From: Mycolicibacterium neworleansense
GTDB lineage: Bacteria > Actinomycetota > Actinomycetes > Mycobacteriales > Mycobacteriaceae
Length of the DNA: 64,000 nucleotides
NCBI RefSeq assembly: GCF_001245615.1
Contig: NZ_CWKH01000001.1
Coordinates: 1,674,001-1,738,000 of the forward strand
Reading direction: 5' to 3'
The notes under the pieces are model-generated. The model saw only the letters and a program-made list of their open reading frames with translations. It was not told the origin of the DNA and did no database searches. Below are positions 17,016-27,635 of this stretch, piece by piece. Position numbers and translations under genes: made by a program. Every line of letters starts with the position of its first letter. The stretch's first letter is position 1.

Positions 17016-19350
17016 CGCGGTAGACGTCGTAGACGCCTTCCACGTTGCGCACCACGCTGAGCAGGTGGCCGAGATGTTTGGGGTCACCCATCTCGAAGGT
17101 GAACCGGCTGATCGCCACCCGGTCGTTGGAGGTGGTCACCGACGCCGAGAGGATGTTGACCTTCTCGTCGGCCAGCACCCGGGTGACGTCGGAGAGCAGA
17201 CGGTGCCGGTCCAGTGCCTCGACCTGGATGGCCACCAGGAACACCGATGACGGCGACGGCGCCCAGTTCACCTCGATGATGCGTTCCGACTGTTGTTGCA
17301 GAGACGCCGCATTGGTGCAGTCGGTACGGTGCACGCTGACCCCACCGCCGCGCGTCACGAAACCCATGATGGTGTCACCGGGTACCGGGGTGCAGCACTT
17401 GGCGAGCTTGGTCAGGGTCCCCGGCGCTCCCGGCACCGCGACGCCCGTGTCGTCGGTGCTGCGCTGGCGCACCGGCATGGTCAGCGGGGTGGACCGCTCG
17501 GCGAGTTCGTCCTCGGCCGCATCGTCGCCGCCGAACTGGGCCAGCAGACGCTGCACCACATGACGCGCCGAGACGTGGCCCTCGCCGACCGCGGTGTACA
17601 GCGCCGAGACGTCGGTGTAACGCAACTCCCGGGCCAGGGCACCCATGGTGTCGGCATTGATCAAGCGCTGCAACGGAAGTCCGCCACGGCGCACCTCGCG
17701 CGCGATGGCGTCCTTACCGGACTCCAGCGCCTCTTCGCGCCGTTCCTTGGCGAACCACTGCCGGATCTTGGCCTTCGCCCGCGGTGACACCACGAACGTC
17801 TGCCAGTCGCGCGACGGCCCGGCGTTGGGGGCCTTCGAGGTGAACACCTCGACCACCTCGCCGTTCTCCAGCTTGCGCTCCAGGGCGACGAGCCGGCCGT
17901 TGACCCGGGCGCCGATACAGCGGTGCCCCACCTCGGTGTGTACCGCGTAGGCGAAGTCGACCGGGGTCGATCCGGTGGGCAGGTTGATCACGTCACCCTT
18001 GGGGGTGAAGACGAAGATCTCTTGTACCGCAAGGTCATAACGCAACGACTCGAGGAACTCGCCGGGGTCGGCGGCCTCCCGCTGCCAGTCGAGCAGCTGG
18101 CGCATCCAGGCCATGTCGTCGATCTCGGTCGCGGCGTGGCTCTGCGGAACGCCGTTGCGGCCCTTGGCTTCCTTGTAGCGCCAGTGCGCGGCGATGCCGT
18201 ACTCGGCGGTGCGGTGCATGTCGCGGGTACGGATCTGCACCTCCAGCGGCTTGCCCTCGGGGCCGACCACGGTGGTGTGCAGCGACTGGTAGACGCCGTA
18301 GCGCGGCTGGGCGATGTAGTCCTTGAACCGGCCCGCCATCGGTTGCCAGAGTGAGTGCACGACGCCGACGGCCGCGTAACAGTCGCGGATCTCGTCGCAC
18401 AGGATCCGGACACCGACGAGGTCGTGGATGTCGTCGAAGTCGCGGCCCTTGACGATCATCTTCTGGTAGATCGACCAGTAATGCTTGGGCCGGCCCTCGA
18501 CGACCGCGTTGATCTTCATCGCGCTCAGCGCCACGCCGATCTCGGCGCGCACCTTGGCCAGATAGGTGTCGCGTGACGGTGCCCGGTCGGCGACCAGCCG
18601 CACGATCTCCTCGTACTTCTTCGGGTGCAGGATCGCGAACGACAGGTCCTCGAGCTCCCACTTGACCGTTGCCATGCCGAGCCGATGAGCCAGCGGCGCA
18701 ATCACTTCCAGTGTCTCGCGGGCCTTGCGCGCCTGCTTCTCCGGTGGCAGGAACCGCATGGTGCGCATGTTGTGCAGCCGGTCGGCCACCTTGATGACCA
18801 GCACCCGCGGGTCGCGGGCCATGGCGATGATCATCTTGCGGATCGTCTCGCCCTCGGCAGCCGAGCCGAGCACCACCTTGTCCAGCTTGGTGACGCCGTC
18901 GACGAGGTGGCCCACCTCGGACCCGAACTCGGCGGTCAGGGCCTCCAGCGTGTACCCGGTGTCCTCCACTGTGTCGTGCAACAGGGCGGCCACCAGCGTG
19001 GTGGTGTCCATTCCGAGCTCGGCCAGGATGTTGGCCACCGCCAGCGGATGGGTGATGTAGGGATCGCCGGACTTGCGGAGCTGGTCGGCATGACGCTGCT
19101 CGGCGACGTCGTAGGCACGCTGCAGCAACTGCAGGTCGGCCTTCGGGTAGATCTCGCGGTGTACCGCGACGAGCGGCTCCAGGACCGGGTTGACGGCACT
19201 GCGCTGCGCCGTCATCCGGCGGGCCAGCCGAGCGCGCACCCGGCGGGAGGCGCTGGTCTTGGCGGCGTCGGGCCCGGTGGCGGCGGGCAACGCCGGCGAT
19301 GACTGCACCGCCTGGCCCGCACCCGTGTCCGTACCCGTATCGCTGGCCAT
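16999..19350 (-). CDS. rel: Bifunctional (p)ppGpp synthetase/hydrolase Rel
   Basis: 783 residues: HD hydrolase domain with [13 protein letters not shown], synthetase domain with [19 protein letters not shown] (the RXKD form typical of bifunctional enzymes), TGS domain ([19 protein letters not shown]), a zinc-finger-like [10 protein letters not shown], and a C-terminal ACT domain. It makes and destroys the stringent-response alarmone. I prefer ATG 19350, placed 7 nt after GGGAGG, over the GTG at 19356 that lies within that site. Very close to M. tuberculosis Rel along its length. Upstream gene is apt, same strand, 39 bp away. Confidence 0.97.
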   Translation of the reverse strand: MASDTGTDTGAGQAVQSSPALPAATGPDAAKTSASRRVRARLARRMTAQRSAVNPVLEPLVAVHREIYPKADLQLLQRAYDVAEQRHADQLRKSGDPYITHPLAVANILAELGMDTTTLVAALLHDTVEDTGYTLEALTAEFGSEVGHLVDGVTKLDKVVLGSAAEGETIRKMIIAMARDPRVLVIKVADRLHNMRTMRFLPPEKQARKARETLEVIAPLAHRLGMATVKWELEDLSFAILHPKKYEEIVRLVADRAPSRDTYLAKVRAEIGVALSAMKINAVVEGRPKHYWSIYQKMIVKGRDFDDIHDLVGVRILCDEIRDCYAAVGVVHSLWQPMAGRFKDYIAQPRYGVYQSLHTTVVGPEGKPLEVQIRTRDMHRTAEYGIAAHWRYKEAKGRNGVPQSHAATEIDDMAWMRQLLDWQREAADPGEFLESLRYDLAVQEIFVFTPKGDVINLPTGSTPVDFAYAVHTEVGHRCIGARVNGRLVALERKLENGEVVEVFTSKAPNAGPSRDWQTFVVSPRAKAKIRQWFAKERREEALESGKDAIAREVRRGGLPLQRLINADTMGALARELRYTDVSALYTAVGEGHVSARHVVQRLLAQFGGDDAAEDELAERSTPLTMPVRQRSTDDTGVAVPGAPGTLTKLAKCCTPVPGDTIMGFVTRGGGVSVHRTDCTNAASLQQQSERIIEVNWAPSPSSVFLVAIQVEALDRHRLLSDVTRVLADEKVNILSASVTTSNDRVAISRFTFEMGDPKHLGHLLSVVRNVEGVYDVYRVTSAA

Positions 19351-19389
19351 CGTCACCTCCCGGTGTTGCTCAGAATCCGAGGATATCCC

Positions 19390-19923
19390 TCATACCGTGT
19401 GCAGGCTGCTGACCCGCAACGGTGCCACCACATCCCGGCCACCCAGGGCCGTCAATTCCAGCACCACGGCTGCGCTGACCACATTGGCACCGCCGGCCTC
19501 GAGCAGCCGGGTCGCCGCTGCCAGGGTTCCGCCGGTAGCCAGGACGTCGTCGATGATCACAACGTTGAGTCCGGTGATATCAATTCCGTCGGCCGGAATC
19601 TCCAGCGTCGCGCTGCCGTATTCGAGCTGATAGGTGACGCTGTGCACCGGTGGCGGCAACTTCCCGCCCTTGCGGACGGCCAGCACACCGGTGCCGAGCC
19701 GCGTCGCCACCGCCGCACCCAACAGGAAACCCCGGGCGTCCAGGCCCGCGACCAGATCCGCACCCGCCGCGGTGGCGGCCAGCGCATCGGTCACCGCCGA
19801 CAGGCCGTCGGCGTCGGCCAGCAATGGGGTGAGGTCCTTGAACTGCACGCCCGGCTCCGGGAAGTCCGGAACCTCCCGGATCATCGTCTTGACGAGCTGC
19901 GAGATATCGCCGGGTGTGCTCAT
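19390..19923 (-). CDS. apt: Adenine phosphoribosyltransferase
   Basis: 177 residues. Converts adenine and PRPP to AMP, a purine salvage step in the cytoplasm. The PRPP-binding loop is [18 protein letters not shown], and [15 protein letters not shown] and [13 protein letters not shown] are the usual family blocks. ATG at 19923 overlaps the stop of the lipoprotein gene by 4 nt. Neighbour to rel as in other mycobacteria. Confidence 0.95.
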   Translation of the reverse strand: MSTPGDISQLVKTMIREVPDFPEPGVQFKDLTPLLADADGLSAVTDALAATAAGADLVAGLDARGFLLGAAVATRLGTGVLAVRKGGKLPPPVHSVTYQLEYGSATLEIPADGIDITGLNVVIIDDVLATGGTLAAATRLLEAGGANVVSAAVVLELTALGGRDVVAPLRVSSLHTV

Positions 19924-21587
19924 GTGGACAGCTTCCAGCGGTCCATGTTCCAGCCTGCCCCCCATCGGGTCGGGTTGCTGCTCACGGCGTACATCTTGGT
20001 CGAGGTCAGCACGGTGCGCTGCTGCCGGTACAGCGGCAGGGTCGGCATGTCGTTCCACAGGATGGGTGCGCCCTCCCCTGCCAGCCGGGCCAGTTCCTTC
20101 GGGTCGGTCGTGACGGCCTGGGCGTCGATGATGCCGTCGACCCGCTCGTTGAAATAGGCGGGCAGGTTGTTGCCGTTGCCGGAGTGGAACGCATAGGCGT
20201 CGATCGCCGAGGACCCCGAGGAGCCGCTGCCCGCGGCCCCGCCGGTGCTCGCCAGCAGTCCGTCGATCTCGTTGTTGCGCAATGCCACCGGCCCGGCTGT
20301 CGCCGATCCCGCGTCCTGGACGGTGATACCCGCGGCGGCACACGATTTCGCGATCGCCCCGACCGTGGCCGCCAGCCTGGCGTTGGGTGTCTGATACCCG
20401 ATGCGCACCGTCAGCGGCTTGTTGTTCAGCGCGGCGCGGGCCGCATCCGGGTTGGCGACGCCGAATTGCGCTGCTTCACCGACGTTTTCGGCCGCACTGA
20501 ACGCGTCGTCGGCGACGGGACTGAGCCGGGAGTTGATGATGGGTGTCGCGGCGTTGCGGGCGATGACGTCACGCGGCGTGCACAGCGCGACGGCGCGCCG
20601 CGCCGGCGGGCCGGCCAGCGGACCGCCCGGCGCGAAGATCAACTGCTCGATGCCGGCCGACGGGCTTTCCATGCTGACGTAGTCGTCGGGGAGGTTGAGC
20701 AGGCCCGAGGATCCGGATTCGATGTCGACGACGTCGAAGGATCCCTCGTTGACCCGCTCCTGGATGTCGGCGCCACGGGGCCACACCGCGATGCGGTTGG
20801 TGACCGGCGGGGTGCCCCACCATTTGTCGTTGGCGACCAGCACCACCACGCCGTCCTTTGTCACCGAGTCGATCCGGTAGGGGCCCGACGACGGGAACCG
20901 CTTGAGGTCGAGGTCTGGCTTGAGATCCCAGACGGTGTTCCACGCCTTGGCGATGCGGTCGATGGTCGGCTGGTCACCGTTTTGCAGCGCGGTGGCCACA
21001 TCCCCGTCGCCCAGGTCGAGTTCGTCGGCGATGACGTGGGCGGGCATCAGCGAGGTGGCCGCGAACAGATGGGCGTAGTCGAGGAACCCGCGGTCCTGGG
21101 CGAACGAGACCCTGGCCCGCTTCTGGCCGGGTGCGCAGTCAACGGACGCGATATCGCGGTATCCGGCCTGGCTGGCGGCGTCGAACACGGGGAACCGGCC
21201 GGACTGCGCGCCCCAGGCCAGGACCATGTCGTCACAGGTGATCGGCTTGCCGTCGGAGTAGACCGCCTTGTCGCTGATCACGTAGTCGAGGACCAGCGGG
21301 GCGCGCCCCACGACCGACACCGAACCGAAGTCGTTGTCGGCGACCATCTGGCCCTCGGGGCCGTGATAGGCGAACCCGGTCAACGCCCGGGCGAATGCCT
21401 GGGGTCCGGCGGACGCGGCGCCGGCCACGGTGTTGGTGTTGTAGGTGGTCAAGGTGCCGTCGACGGCGTAGTCGATCTCGTCGGCCGCACTGTCCGAACA
21501 CGCCGCGAGTCCCATCGCGGTGACCACGGACAGCGTCGCCGCCGTCACCGCTGTCCGTGCCCGGGCGACGGCCCGCCACTGAACCAT
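19920..21587 (-). CDS. Peptide-type ABC transporter solute-binding lipoprotein (Rv2585c type)
   Basis: 555 residues, family 5 extracellular solute-binding protein. Signal with lipobox GLAAC, acylated Cys30, then [20 protein letters not shown]. The fold would bind a peptide or other oligomeric ligand outside the membrane; no permease or ATPase genes accompany it, so it may share a transporter or act differently. Start ATG 21587 gives a proper signal peptide; upstream open frame is a shadow of secF. It sits 5 bp after secF and overlaps apt by 4 nt. Confidence 0.88.
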   Translation of the reverse strand: MVQWRAVARARTAVTAATLSVVTAMGLAACSDSAADEIDYAVDGTLTTYNTNTVAGAASAGPQAFARALTGFAYHGPEGQMVADNDFGSVSVVGRAPLVLDYVISDKAVYSDGKPITCDDMVLAWGAQSGRFPVFDAASQAGYRDIASVDCAPGQKRARVSFAQDRGFLDYAHLFAATSLMPAHVIADELDLGDGDVATALQNGDQPTIDRIAKAWNTVWDLKPDLDLKRFPSSGPYRIDSVTKDGVVVLVANDKWWGTPPVTNRIAVWPRGADIQERVNEGSFDVVDIESGSSGLLNLPDDYVSMESPSAGIEQLIFAPGGPLAGPPARRAVALCTPRDVIARNAATPIINSRLSPVADDAFSAAENVGEAAQFGVANPDAARAALNNKPLTVRIGYQTPNARLAATVGAIAKSCAAAGITVQDAGSATAGPVALRNNEIDGLLASTGGAAGSGSSGSSAIDAYAFHSGNGNNLPAYFNERVDGIIDAQAVTTDPKELARLAGEGAPILWNDMPTLPLYRQQRTVLTSTKMYAVSSNPTRWGAGWNMDRWKLST

Positions 21588-21592
21588 GCGGT

Positions 21593-22858
21593 TTACCGCC
21601 GGGTGTTCCGCTTGCCCGACGGACGTCCGGTCCGCGAGGCCGGACGCGAACCCGGCGCCGGCTTGGCCGGTGCGGGCTCGGCCGCGACCGACGCCGATAC
21701 CGTCTCGGCGCCGGTGGCGGAGGCTTCTGCGTCGGCGGTCTCGGCGGTGTCCTTGGTGGCCGTCGACGCCTTGGCGCCCTTCTCCCGGCGGTTCAGCACC
21801 CGCTTGGTGTGCTTGCGCACCAGTTCGGTGCGTTCGCGCAACGACACGAGCAACGGCGTGGCGAAGTAGATCGACGAATAGGTGCCGACGATGACGCCGA
21901 CCAGCTGCACCAGGGCCAGATCCATCAGGGTTCCGACGCCGAGCAGCCACACCGCGATCACCATCAGCGCCACGATCGGCAACACCGAGATCAAGCTGGT
22001 GTTGATCGAGCGCATGAAGGTCTGGTTGATCGCGAGGTTGGCCTGTTCGGCGAAGGTCCGCCGGGTGGTGTGCTCGAAGCCGTTGGTGTTCTCCTCGACC
22101 TTGTCGAACACGATGACTGTGTCGTAGAGCGAGAAGCCCAGGATCGTCAGTAGACCGATCACGGTGGCCGGGGTGACCTCGAAGCCGACCAACGAGTACA
22201 CCCCGGCGGTCACGATCAGGTCGAACGCCAGCGTGGCCATTGCGGCGATCGCCATGTAGCGCTCATAGCGCCACGCGATGTAGATCGACGCCAGAACGAC
22301 GAAGACCACGAGTGCGATCAACGCCTTCTGGGTGATCTGGCCGCCCCAGGTCTCGGAGACCGCGGAGTCGCTGATCACCTGCTTGCTGGGCTGACCGTCG
22401 CCGCCCTTGGGGTGGAACGCGTCGAACAGTGCGGTGCGCAGCTTTTCGGTCTCGTCGTTGGACAACGTCTCCGAACGGATCTGCACGGTCGCCGAGGCGC
22501 CGCTGCCGACGAGCACCACCGATTCGGGCGCCCGGTTCAGCGTCTTGTTGAAGACGTCCTCGACCTGTTGGACCGAGACGACCCCGTCGGAACCGGCCGA
22601 GGGCATCGACACCTTGGTGCCGCCCTCGAAGTCGATGCCGAAGGTGAACCCGCGCAGCACCATGCTGGCGATCGCGATCGCGACGATGACGCCGCTGACC
22701 AGGTACCAGAACTTGCGGCGCCCGACCACCTCGAAGGCGCCGGTGCCGGTGTAGAGCCGGACGAAGAATCCGTGCTTGGGTGCGCCCGAAGCGGATTCGA
22801 GGCCGGGTGCCTCGACGGCTTCGGTGGTGTCGATGTCTGTTGTGTCCTTGGCAGCCAT
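21593..22858 (-). CDS. secF: Protein translocase subunit SecF
   Basis: 421 residues, six membrane helices with one large extracytoplasmic loop. Family blocks: GFTFGIDFEGGTKV after helix 1, LLTILGFSLYDTVIVFDKVEEN in helix 4-5 and NTSLISVLPIVALM. The Ser/Ala/Glu-rich C-terminal tail (over 80 residues) is cytoplasmic and of low complexity. With SecD it uses the proton gradient to help export. ATG at 22858, 4 bp after secD. Confidence 0.96.
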   Translation of the reverse strand: MAAKDTTDIDTTEAVEAPGLESASGAPKHGFFVRLYTGTGAFEVVGRRKFWYLVSGVIVAIAIASMVLRGFTFGIDFEGGTKVSMPSAGSDGVVSVQQVEDVFNKTLNRAPESVVLVGSGASATVQIRSETLSNDETEKLRTALFDAFHPKGGDGQPSKQVISDSAVSETWGGQITQKALIALVVFVVLASIYIAWRYERYMAIAAMATLAFDLIVTAGVYSLVGFEVTPATVIGLLTILGFSLYDTVIVFDKVEENTNGFEHTTRRTFAEQANLAINQTFMRSINTSLISVLPIVALMVIAVWLLGVGTLMDLALVQLVGVIVGTYSSIYFATPLLVSLRERTELVRKHTKRVLNRREKGAKASTATKDTAETADAEASATGAETVSASVAAEPAPAKPAPGSRPASRTGRPSGKRNTRR

Positions 22859-22862
22859 CTGA

Positions 22863-24701
22863 CTATCCCCGTCCCGCGGTTGCATGAGAAGCCTCCCGGC
22901 GTTCCCGGGCGATCTGCTGGACCGCGCCGAGGCCGTTGAGGGAAGGTTTGGCCATCGTCGGGGACTTGGACGCCAGGTACACCAGCGGCCAGGTCACCAG
23001 GAACACCACCACGAGGTCGAGGATGGTGGTCAGTCCCGTGGTGAACGCGAAGCCCTTGACCTGTCCGATCGCCAGGAAGTACAGCACCGCGGCGGCCAGG
23101 AAGGTCACGGCGTTGCCGGACACGATGGTCTTGCGGGCGCGGGCCCAGCCTCGCGGAACCGCCGACCGGAACGACCGGCCCTCGCGGATCTCGTCCTTGA
23201 TGCGTTCGAAGAACACCACGAAGGAGTCCGCGGTCGTTCCGATACCAATGATCAAACCGGCGATACCGGCCAGGTCCAGCGTGTAACCGATGTACCTACC
23301 GAGCAGCACGAGAATGGCGAAAACCATTGCGCCGGAAGCAACCAGCGACAAAGCCACCAGCAGACCCAGCACTCGGTAGTACAGCAGTGAGTACAACAGC
23401 ACCGCCGCCAGGCCGACCGCGCCGGCGATCAGGCCGGCCCGCATCGAGGACAGGCCCAGGGTGGCCGAAACGGTCTCGGCCTCAGACGATTCGAACGACA
23501 GTGGCAGCGAACCGTACTTGAGCACGTTGGCCAGTTCCTTGGCCGTGTCTGAGGTGAACTGGCCGGTGATCTGGGTGTTCCCGCCCGGGATGGCCTCCCG
23601 GATCTCGGGTGCGCTGACCACCTGCGAGTCCAAGGTGAAGGCGGTCTGGGTGCCCACATTCGCCGCCGTGAAGTCGGCCCAGGTCTTGGCTCCCCCGCTC
23701 TTGAAGGTCACGTCGACGACGTACTGGCCCTGCTGCTGGTTCAGGCCGGAGGTGGCGTCGGCGATCTCCTCGCCGCTCATGATCGACTTGCTCAGCAGGT
23801 AGACCGTCTGGCCGTCCTGCGAGCAGGTGATCAGCGGCAGGTTCGGGTCGTCGTTGCCGGCCAGCACGTCTTCGTCACCGCAACGGGTCGCCTGGTACTG
23901 CAACGCCAGGATCTGGATCGACGGATTGGTGCTCTGCCGCAGTTCCTTCTCGTCGGCAATCCGCTGGGCCAGCGCGGCCTTGGCATCGCCGGGCTTGGGC
24001 GGCGCAGGTGGCGCCGGTGCGGGTGCGGGAGCCGGGGCGGGCTCACCCGGAACCGGGGCCGGGGTGGGTTCGCCCGGAGTGGGCGCCGGGTCCAGTGGGT
24101 AAGGCCGTGGCTGAGGTGCCGGCACAGGCTCGCCTGCCGGTGGCGCCACCGGTGCCTCACCGGCCGGCGGCGCAACCGGTGCCTCGCCCGGCGCCAGGCC
24201 CGGAATCGCGCCCGGGAGACCGGGCACCGCCGGTGCCGCAGGAGCACCGGGGACACCGGGAGCCGCGGGGGCGCCCGGGGCACCGGCACCCGGCTGCGCA
24301 CCCTGTTCGGCGGGCGGCTTGGCGGGCATCGCGTGCACGACGGGCCGGATGTACAGGCGGGCGGTCTGGCCCAGGTTGCGGGCCTCGCTGCCGTCGTTGC
24401 CGGGAACGGTGATCACCAGGTTGTCGCCGTCGATGACGACCTCGGAGCCCGAGACGCCGAGACCGTCGACGCGGGCACTGATGATTTGTTGGGCCTGGTT
24501 GAGTGCCTCTCTGGTCGGCGTCGAGCCGTCCGGGGTGCGCGCGGTCAGCGTCACCCGGGTACCGCCCTGCAGGTCAATGCCGAGTTTGGGCTTGGCCTGC
24601 TTGTCGCCGGTGAGGAACACCAGCAGATATACGCCGATCAGAAGGACCAGGAAAAGTGTCAGGTAGCGCGCAGGATGCACCGGCGCCGAAGACGATGCCA
24701 C
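22863..24701 (-). CDS. secD: Protein translocase subunit SecD
   Basis: 612 residues. Helix 1, then a large extracytoplasmic domain interrupted by a long Pro/Ala/Gly insert (roughly residues 135-235) typical of mycobacterial SecD, then five helices with [19 protein letters not shown] and [12 protein letters not shown]. It works with SecF and YajC on late steps of Sec export. GTG start at 24701. Its P1 domain has a close copy in the stand-alone gene at 13120-14232. Confidence 0.96.
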   Translation of the reverse strand: MASSSAPVHPARYLTLFLVLLIGVYLLVFLTGDKQAKPKLGIDLQGGTRVTLTARTPDGSTPTREALNQAQQIISARVDGLGVSGSEVVIDGDNLVITVPGNDGSEARNLGQTARLYIRPVVHAMPAKPPAEQGAQPGAGAPGAPAAPGVPGAPAAPAVPGLPGAIPGLAPGEAPVAPPAGEAPVAPPAGEPVPAPQPRPYPLDPAPTPGEPTPAPVPGEPAPAPAPAPAPPAPPKPGDAKAALAQRIADEKELRQSTNPSIQILALQYQATRCGDEDVLAGNDDPNLPLITCSQDGQTVYLLSKSIMSGEEIADATSGLNQQQGQYVVDVTFKSGGAKTWADFTAANVGTQTAFTLDSQVVSAPEIREAIPGGNTQITGQFTSDTAKELANVLKYGSLPLSFESSEAETVSATLGLSSMRAGLIAGAVGLAAVLLYSLLYYRVLGLLVALSLVASGAMVFAILVLLGRYIGYTLDLAGIAGLIIGIGTTADSFVVFFERIKDEIREGRSFRSAVPRGWARARKTIVSGNAVTFLAAAVLYFLAIGQVKGFAFTTGLTTILDLVVVFLVTWPLVYLASKSPTMAKPSLNGLGAVQQIARERREASHATAGRG

Positions 24702-24773
24702 GTTTCTAGGGTCTCCTCGAGATCAGTTCGTCAGCACCGCAAAGGGTACGTGCTTGTCCTGGGTGCTCTGCGG

Positions 24774-25127
24774 TCAGTCTTTCTTGAGGCCGTCGGTGTC
24801 GGTGACACCGGTGCTCTCGGTCAGCTCGGTCGCCGCCGTCGGGACGTCGGTACCGGCCTCTTCGTCGGTGTCGTCCTCGATACGGTCGCGCACCGCGAGC
24901 TTCATCCAGGTGGTGACGACGCCCGGGGCGATCTCCAGGTCGACGTTGTCGTCGGTAATACCGGTGATCGTGCCCTGCAGGCCCGACGTGGTGTGCACGC
25001 GATCGCCGATCTGCAGCGAGTTGTGCAGGTCGATGGTCGCCTGCATCGCCTTGCGCTGACGACGCGACGCGAAGAACATGAACGCGCCCATGACGATCAG
25101 CAGGGGCAGGAAAATGACGAGATCCAT
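24774..25127 (-). CDS. yajC: Preprotein translocase accessory subunit YajC
   Basis: 117 residues: one N-terminal membrane helix (LVIFLPLLIVMGAFMFFASR), then a soluble domain with the family block GDRVHTTSGLQGTITGI and an acidic, Thr-rich tail. First gene of the yajC-secD-secF-lipoprotein-apt-rel run. The 72 bp to secD contain no obvious hairpin. Confidence 0.94.
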   Translation of the reverse strand: MDLVIFLPLLIVMGAFMFFASRRQRKAMQATIDLHNSLQIGDRVHTTSGLQGTITGITDDNVDLEIAPGVVTTWMKLAVRDRIEDDTDEEAGTDVPTAATELTESTGVTDTDGLKKD

Positions 25128-25288
25128 GTCGACTATGTCTTTCGTGTTGTGTCGGATGTCAGGGCGACCGAGGCCACGATACCGCCGCCGACCCGGACCA
25201 CCGCATTCGCCGCCGACGGGCGGGCTGCGCGGCTAGGCTCAGTACGCGTTCCTTCCGACGCCGCCGCTGATGTATTCAGGAGGCAGAG

Positions 25289-26629
25289 TTGAGCCATCCC
25301 GAGCAGAGCCGCCAGCTGGCCACAACGATCCCGGGCCCCAAATCTGAGGCATTGATCGGCCGGAAGGCGGCCGCCGTCGCCCGGGGTGTCGGGAACACCA
25401 TGCCGGTTTATGCCGCCCGCGCCGGAGGCGGCATCGTCGAGGACGTCGACGGCAATCGCCTCATCGACCTCGGCTCGGGCATCGCCGTCACCACCATCGG
25501 CAACTCGTCGCCCCGCGTGGTCGAGGCGGTTGCCGCGCAAGCCGGCGAGTTCACCCACACGTGCTTCATGGTGACGCCGTACGAGGGGTACGTCGCGGTG
25601 TGCGAACAGCTCAACGAGCTGACCCCGGTGCGCGGCGAGAAGCGTTCGGCCTTGTTCAACTCGGGCTCCGAGGCGGTCGAGAACGCCGTCAAGATCGCCC
25701 GGTCCTACACCCACAAGCCTGCCGTCGTGGCCTTCGACCACGCCTATCACGGGCGCACCAACCTCACGATGGCGTTGACCGCCAAGTCCATGCCCTACAA
25801 GCACGGTTTCGGCCCGTTCGCACCCGAGATCTATCGGGCGCCGTTGTCCTACCCGTACCGCGACGCCGAGTTCGGCAAGGAGCTGGCCACCGACGGTCTC
25901 CTTGCGGCCAGGCGCGCGATCGACGTGATGGAAAAGCAGATCGGCGCCGACAACCTGGCCGCCGTCATCATCGAACCCATCCAGGGTGAGGGCGGGTTCA
26001 TCGTCCCGGCCGACGGATTCCTGCCGGCGCTTTTGGGCTGGTGCCGCGACAACAACGTGGTGTTCATCGCCGACGAGGTGCAAACCGGGTTCGCCCGGAC
26101 CGGGGCGATGTTCGCGTGTGAACACGAGGGCATCGATCCCGATCTCATCGTCACCGCCAAAGGCATCGCCGACGGGCTGCCGCTGTCCGCGGTCACCGGG
26201 CGGGCCGAGATCATGGACTCGCCGCACGTGTCCGGACTCGGCGGCACCTACGGCGGCAACCCGATCGCGTGCGCCGCGGCGCTGGCCACCATCGAAACCA
26301 TCGAGGCCGACGGACTGATCGAACGCGCGGCCCGCATCGAGGCGTTGATGAAGGACCGGCTGGGCCGGTTGCAGGCCGAGGACGACCGGATCGGCGACGT
26401 GCGCGGCCGCGGCGCGATGATCGCCGTCGAACTGGTCAAGGCCGGCACGACCACACCCGACCCCGAGCTGACCAAGGCGCTGTGCGCCGGTGCTCATGCG
26501 GCCGGGGTGATCGTGCTGTCCTGCGGCACCTACGGCAACGTACTGCGCTTCCTGCCGCCGCTGACGATCAGCGACGAACTGCTCATCGAGGGACTCGATG
26601 TGCTCGAGCTGATCCTGCGCGACCTCTGA
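25289..26629 (+). CDS. gabT: 4-aminobutyrate aminotransferase
   Basis: 446 residues, class III PLP-dependent aminotransferase that moves the amino group of GABA to 2-oxoglutarate, giving succinate semialdehyde. The PLP lysine is in IVTAKGIADGLPLSA, the aspartate in FIADEVQTGFARTG and the phosphate-binding GSEAVENAVKIAR near residue 125. TTG start at 25289 with a strong AGGAGG 6-7 nt upstream. Divergent from yajC. Next to the car gene as in M. tuberculosis. Confidence 0.94.
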   Translation: MSHPEQSRQLATTIPGPKSEALIGRKAAAVARGVGNTMPVYAARAGGGIVEDVDGNRLIDLGSGIAVTTIGNSSPRVVEAVAAQAGEFTHTCFMVTPYEGYVAVCEQLNELTPVRGEKRSALFNSGSEAVENAVKIARSYTHKPAVVAFDHAYHGRTNLTMALTAKSMPYKHGFGPFAPEIYRAPLSYPYRDAEFGKELATDGLLAARRAIDVMEKQIGADNLAAVIIEPIQGEGGFIVPADGFLPALLGWCRDNNVVFIADEVQTGFARTGAMFACEHEGIDPDLIVTAKGIADGLPLSAVTGRAEIMDSPHVSGLGGTYGGNPIACAAALATIETIEADGLIERAARIEALMKDRLGRLQAEDDRIGDVRGRGAMIAVELVKAGTTTPDPELTKALCAGAHAAGVIVLSCGTYGNVLRFLPPLTISDELLIEGLDVLELILRDL

Positions 26630-26633
26630 GGCG

Positions 26634-27254
26634 CTAGTGCGCCGGGGTGTGGCGTCCACCGAACAGTCCGCCCCAGCCCCGATGCTTCGGCGCGGTGACG
26701 GTTTCGGTCGGCGGCGCATCGGCCACCGCGACGGGTTCGGCCGCTGCCGTCGTCGCGACGGGGCGTTGGGCGTACTCGACGTCACGCACACTGCGAACCG
26801 ACAACCGGCCCACCGCCATGGCACCGAGGAACACGATCAACGCACCGAGGCCCGAGAAGTAGGCCAGCTCCAGCGTGATCCGCTTGGCGTCGGTCACCGC
26901 GATCGGCATCCCGACATCGCCGATGCCCAACGGCCCGGCGAGCGCCCGGCCGATCACGAACCACGCTCCGCCCAAAACGGCCAGCCATGCACCGAAGTGC
27001 GCCGTCGCCCGGTTACCCGAGCCCATGAGAAGCAAGCCGCCCAGCGCCGTCACGGCACCCGGAAGCACCTCCAACCAGCCGCGCGCCGACGTCCACACCC
27101 AGGCTTGATCCGGGGTGAAGGCGAAGTCGAAGTACGGTCCGATGAACGGGATCAGCGCACCCCAGATTCCCAGTAGAACCAGCAAAAGGCCGCTGGCGGC
27201 GCCTCGGCTGCGCCTCATGCGTAGCCGGCCACCGCGGGTATCGAATTCGGTCAT
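26634..27254 (-). CDS. Four-helix membrane protein of unknown function
   Basis: 206 residues with four hydrophobic segments between about residues 18 and 155 (GLLLVLLGIWGALIPFIGPYF first), a basic N-terminus RRSRGA and a hydrophilic Ala/Thr/Val tail. The blocks LLLVLLGIWGALIPFIGPYFDFAF and WEVLPG-type loops suggest a conserved actinobacterial membrane family that I cannot name. Start ATG 27254 has an excellent AAAGGAGG. Convergent with gabT, 4 bp between stops. Confidence 0.82.
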   Translation of the reverse strand: MTEFDTRGGRLRMRRSRGAASGLLLVLLGIWGALIPFIGPYFDFAFTPDQAWVWTSARGWLEVLPGAVTALGGLLLMGSGNRATAHFGAWLAVLGGAWFVIGRALAGPLGIGDVGMPIAVTDAKRITLELAYFSGLGALIVFLGAMAVGRLSVRSVRDVEYAQRPVATTAAAEPVAVADAPPTETVTAPKHRGWGGLFGGRHTPAH

Positions 27255-27322
27255 GATGCCTCCTTTGACACCCCGGTGGGTACCCCGAACTCAAGCGGGA
27301 CTAACTCTCCTACCCCGAGGGC

Positions 27323-27463
27323 ATGCGTCTCGTCGGGAGCGCCCTGCGCGATGAACTGGCCGTCGCCTGGGAACGATGGCGGCGTTGGCCGCCACCCGCG
27401 ACGGCGGTGGAGGCGCTTGCCGGACGGTCGCCCGCACGGGCGGCCGTCCCGGCGATCCGTTGA
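27323..27463 (+). CDS. Possible 46-residue protein (marginal)
   Basis: ATG at 27323 to TGA at 27461-27463, encoding a basic, Arg/Ala/Pro-rich peptide beginning MRLVGSALRDELAVAWERW. No ribosome binding site of note (CCCCGAGGGC, with GAGGG 2-3 nt from the ATG, is too close). The N-terminal part is amphipathic and could be a remnant of a longer protein. Could equally be chance in GC-rich DNA. Confidence 0.2.
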   Translation: MRLVGSALRDELAVAWERWRRWPPPATAVEALAGRSPARAAVPAIR

Positions 27464-27555
27464 TTCCCGGTTATCAGGCCTTCTCCGGGCCGTACGCCGG
27501 AACGGTCAGACTCACAGGACATTGACAGCTGAGAAGCTGGTTTTCCGGAAATAAG

Positions 27556-27581
27556 TTTAGTTTCACTAACGTAGTAGTTCG
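27556..27581 (+). promoter_or_regulatory. Operator-like motif of car1
   Basis: TTAGT-TTC-ACTAA (27557-27569), a 5-3-5 inverted repeat, is followed by CGTAGTAGTT. The same 23-nt string, with one change, lies before car2 (31220-31242). In both cases its end is 56 nt from the ATG. This looks like a TetR-family or similar dimer site overlapping a promoter. Confidence 0.6.
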
Positions 27582-27635
27582 ATAGCGCAACGTCGCGCCG
27601 GTGATTGATTCAGCTATCTGTAAAGAGGGTTTTTG

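Larger units (their letters stand above)
27255..27635. other. Intergenic region before the first car gene
   Basis: 381 bp between the divergent starts of the membrane-protein gene and car1. It holds one marginal 46-codon frame (27323-27463), the operator-like motif at 27556-27581 and the car1 ribosome binding site. Base composition falls sharply in AT-rich direction from about 27530 onward, as expected for a promoter. Nothing else is recognisable. Confidence 0.8.

Noticed and set aside
23990..24310. Pro/Ala/Gly repeats inside secD
   Set aside because: Short APPAGE-type repeats form the low-complexity insert usual in mycobacterial SecD; not a separate repeat locus.
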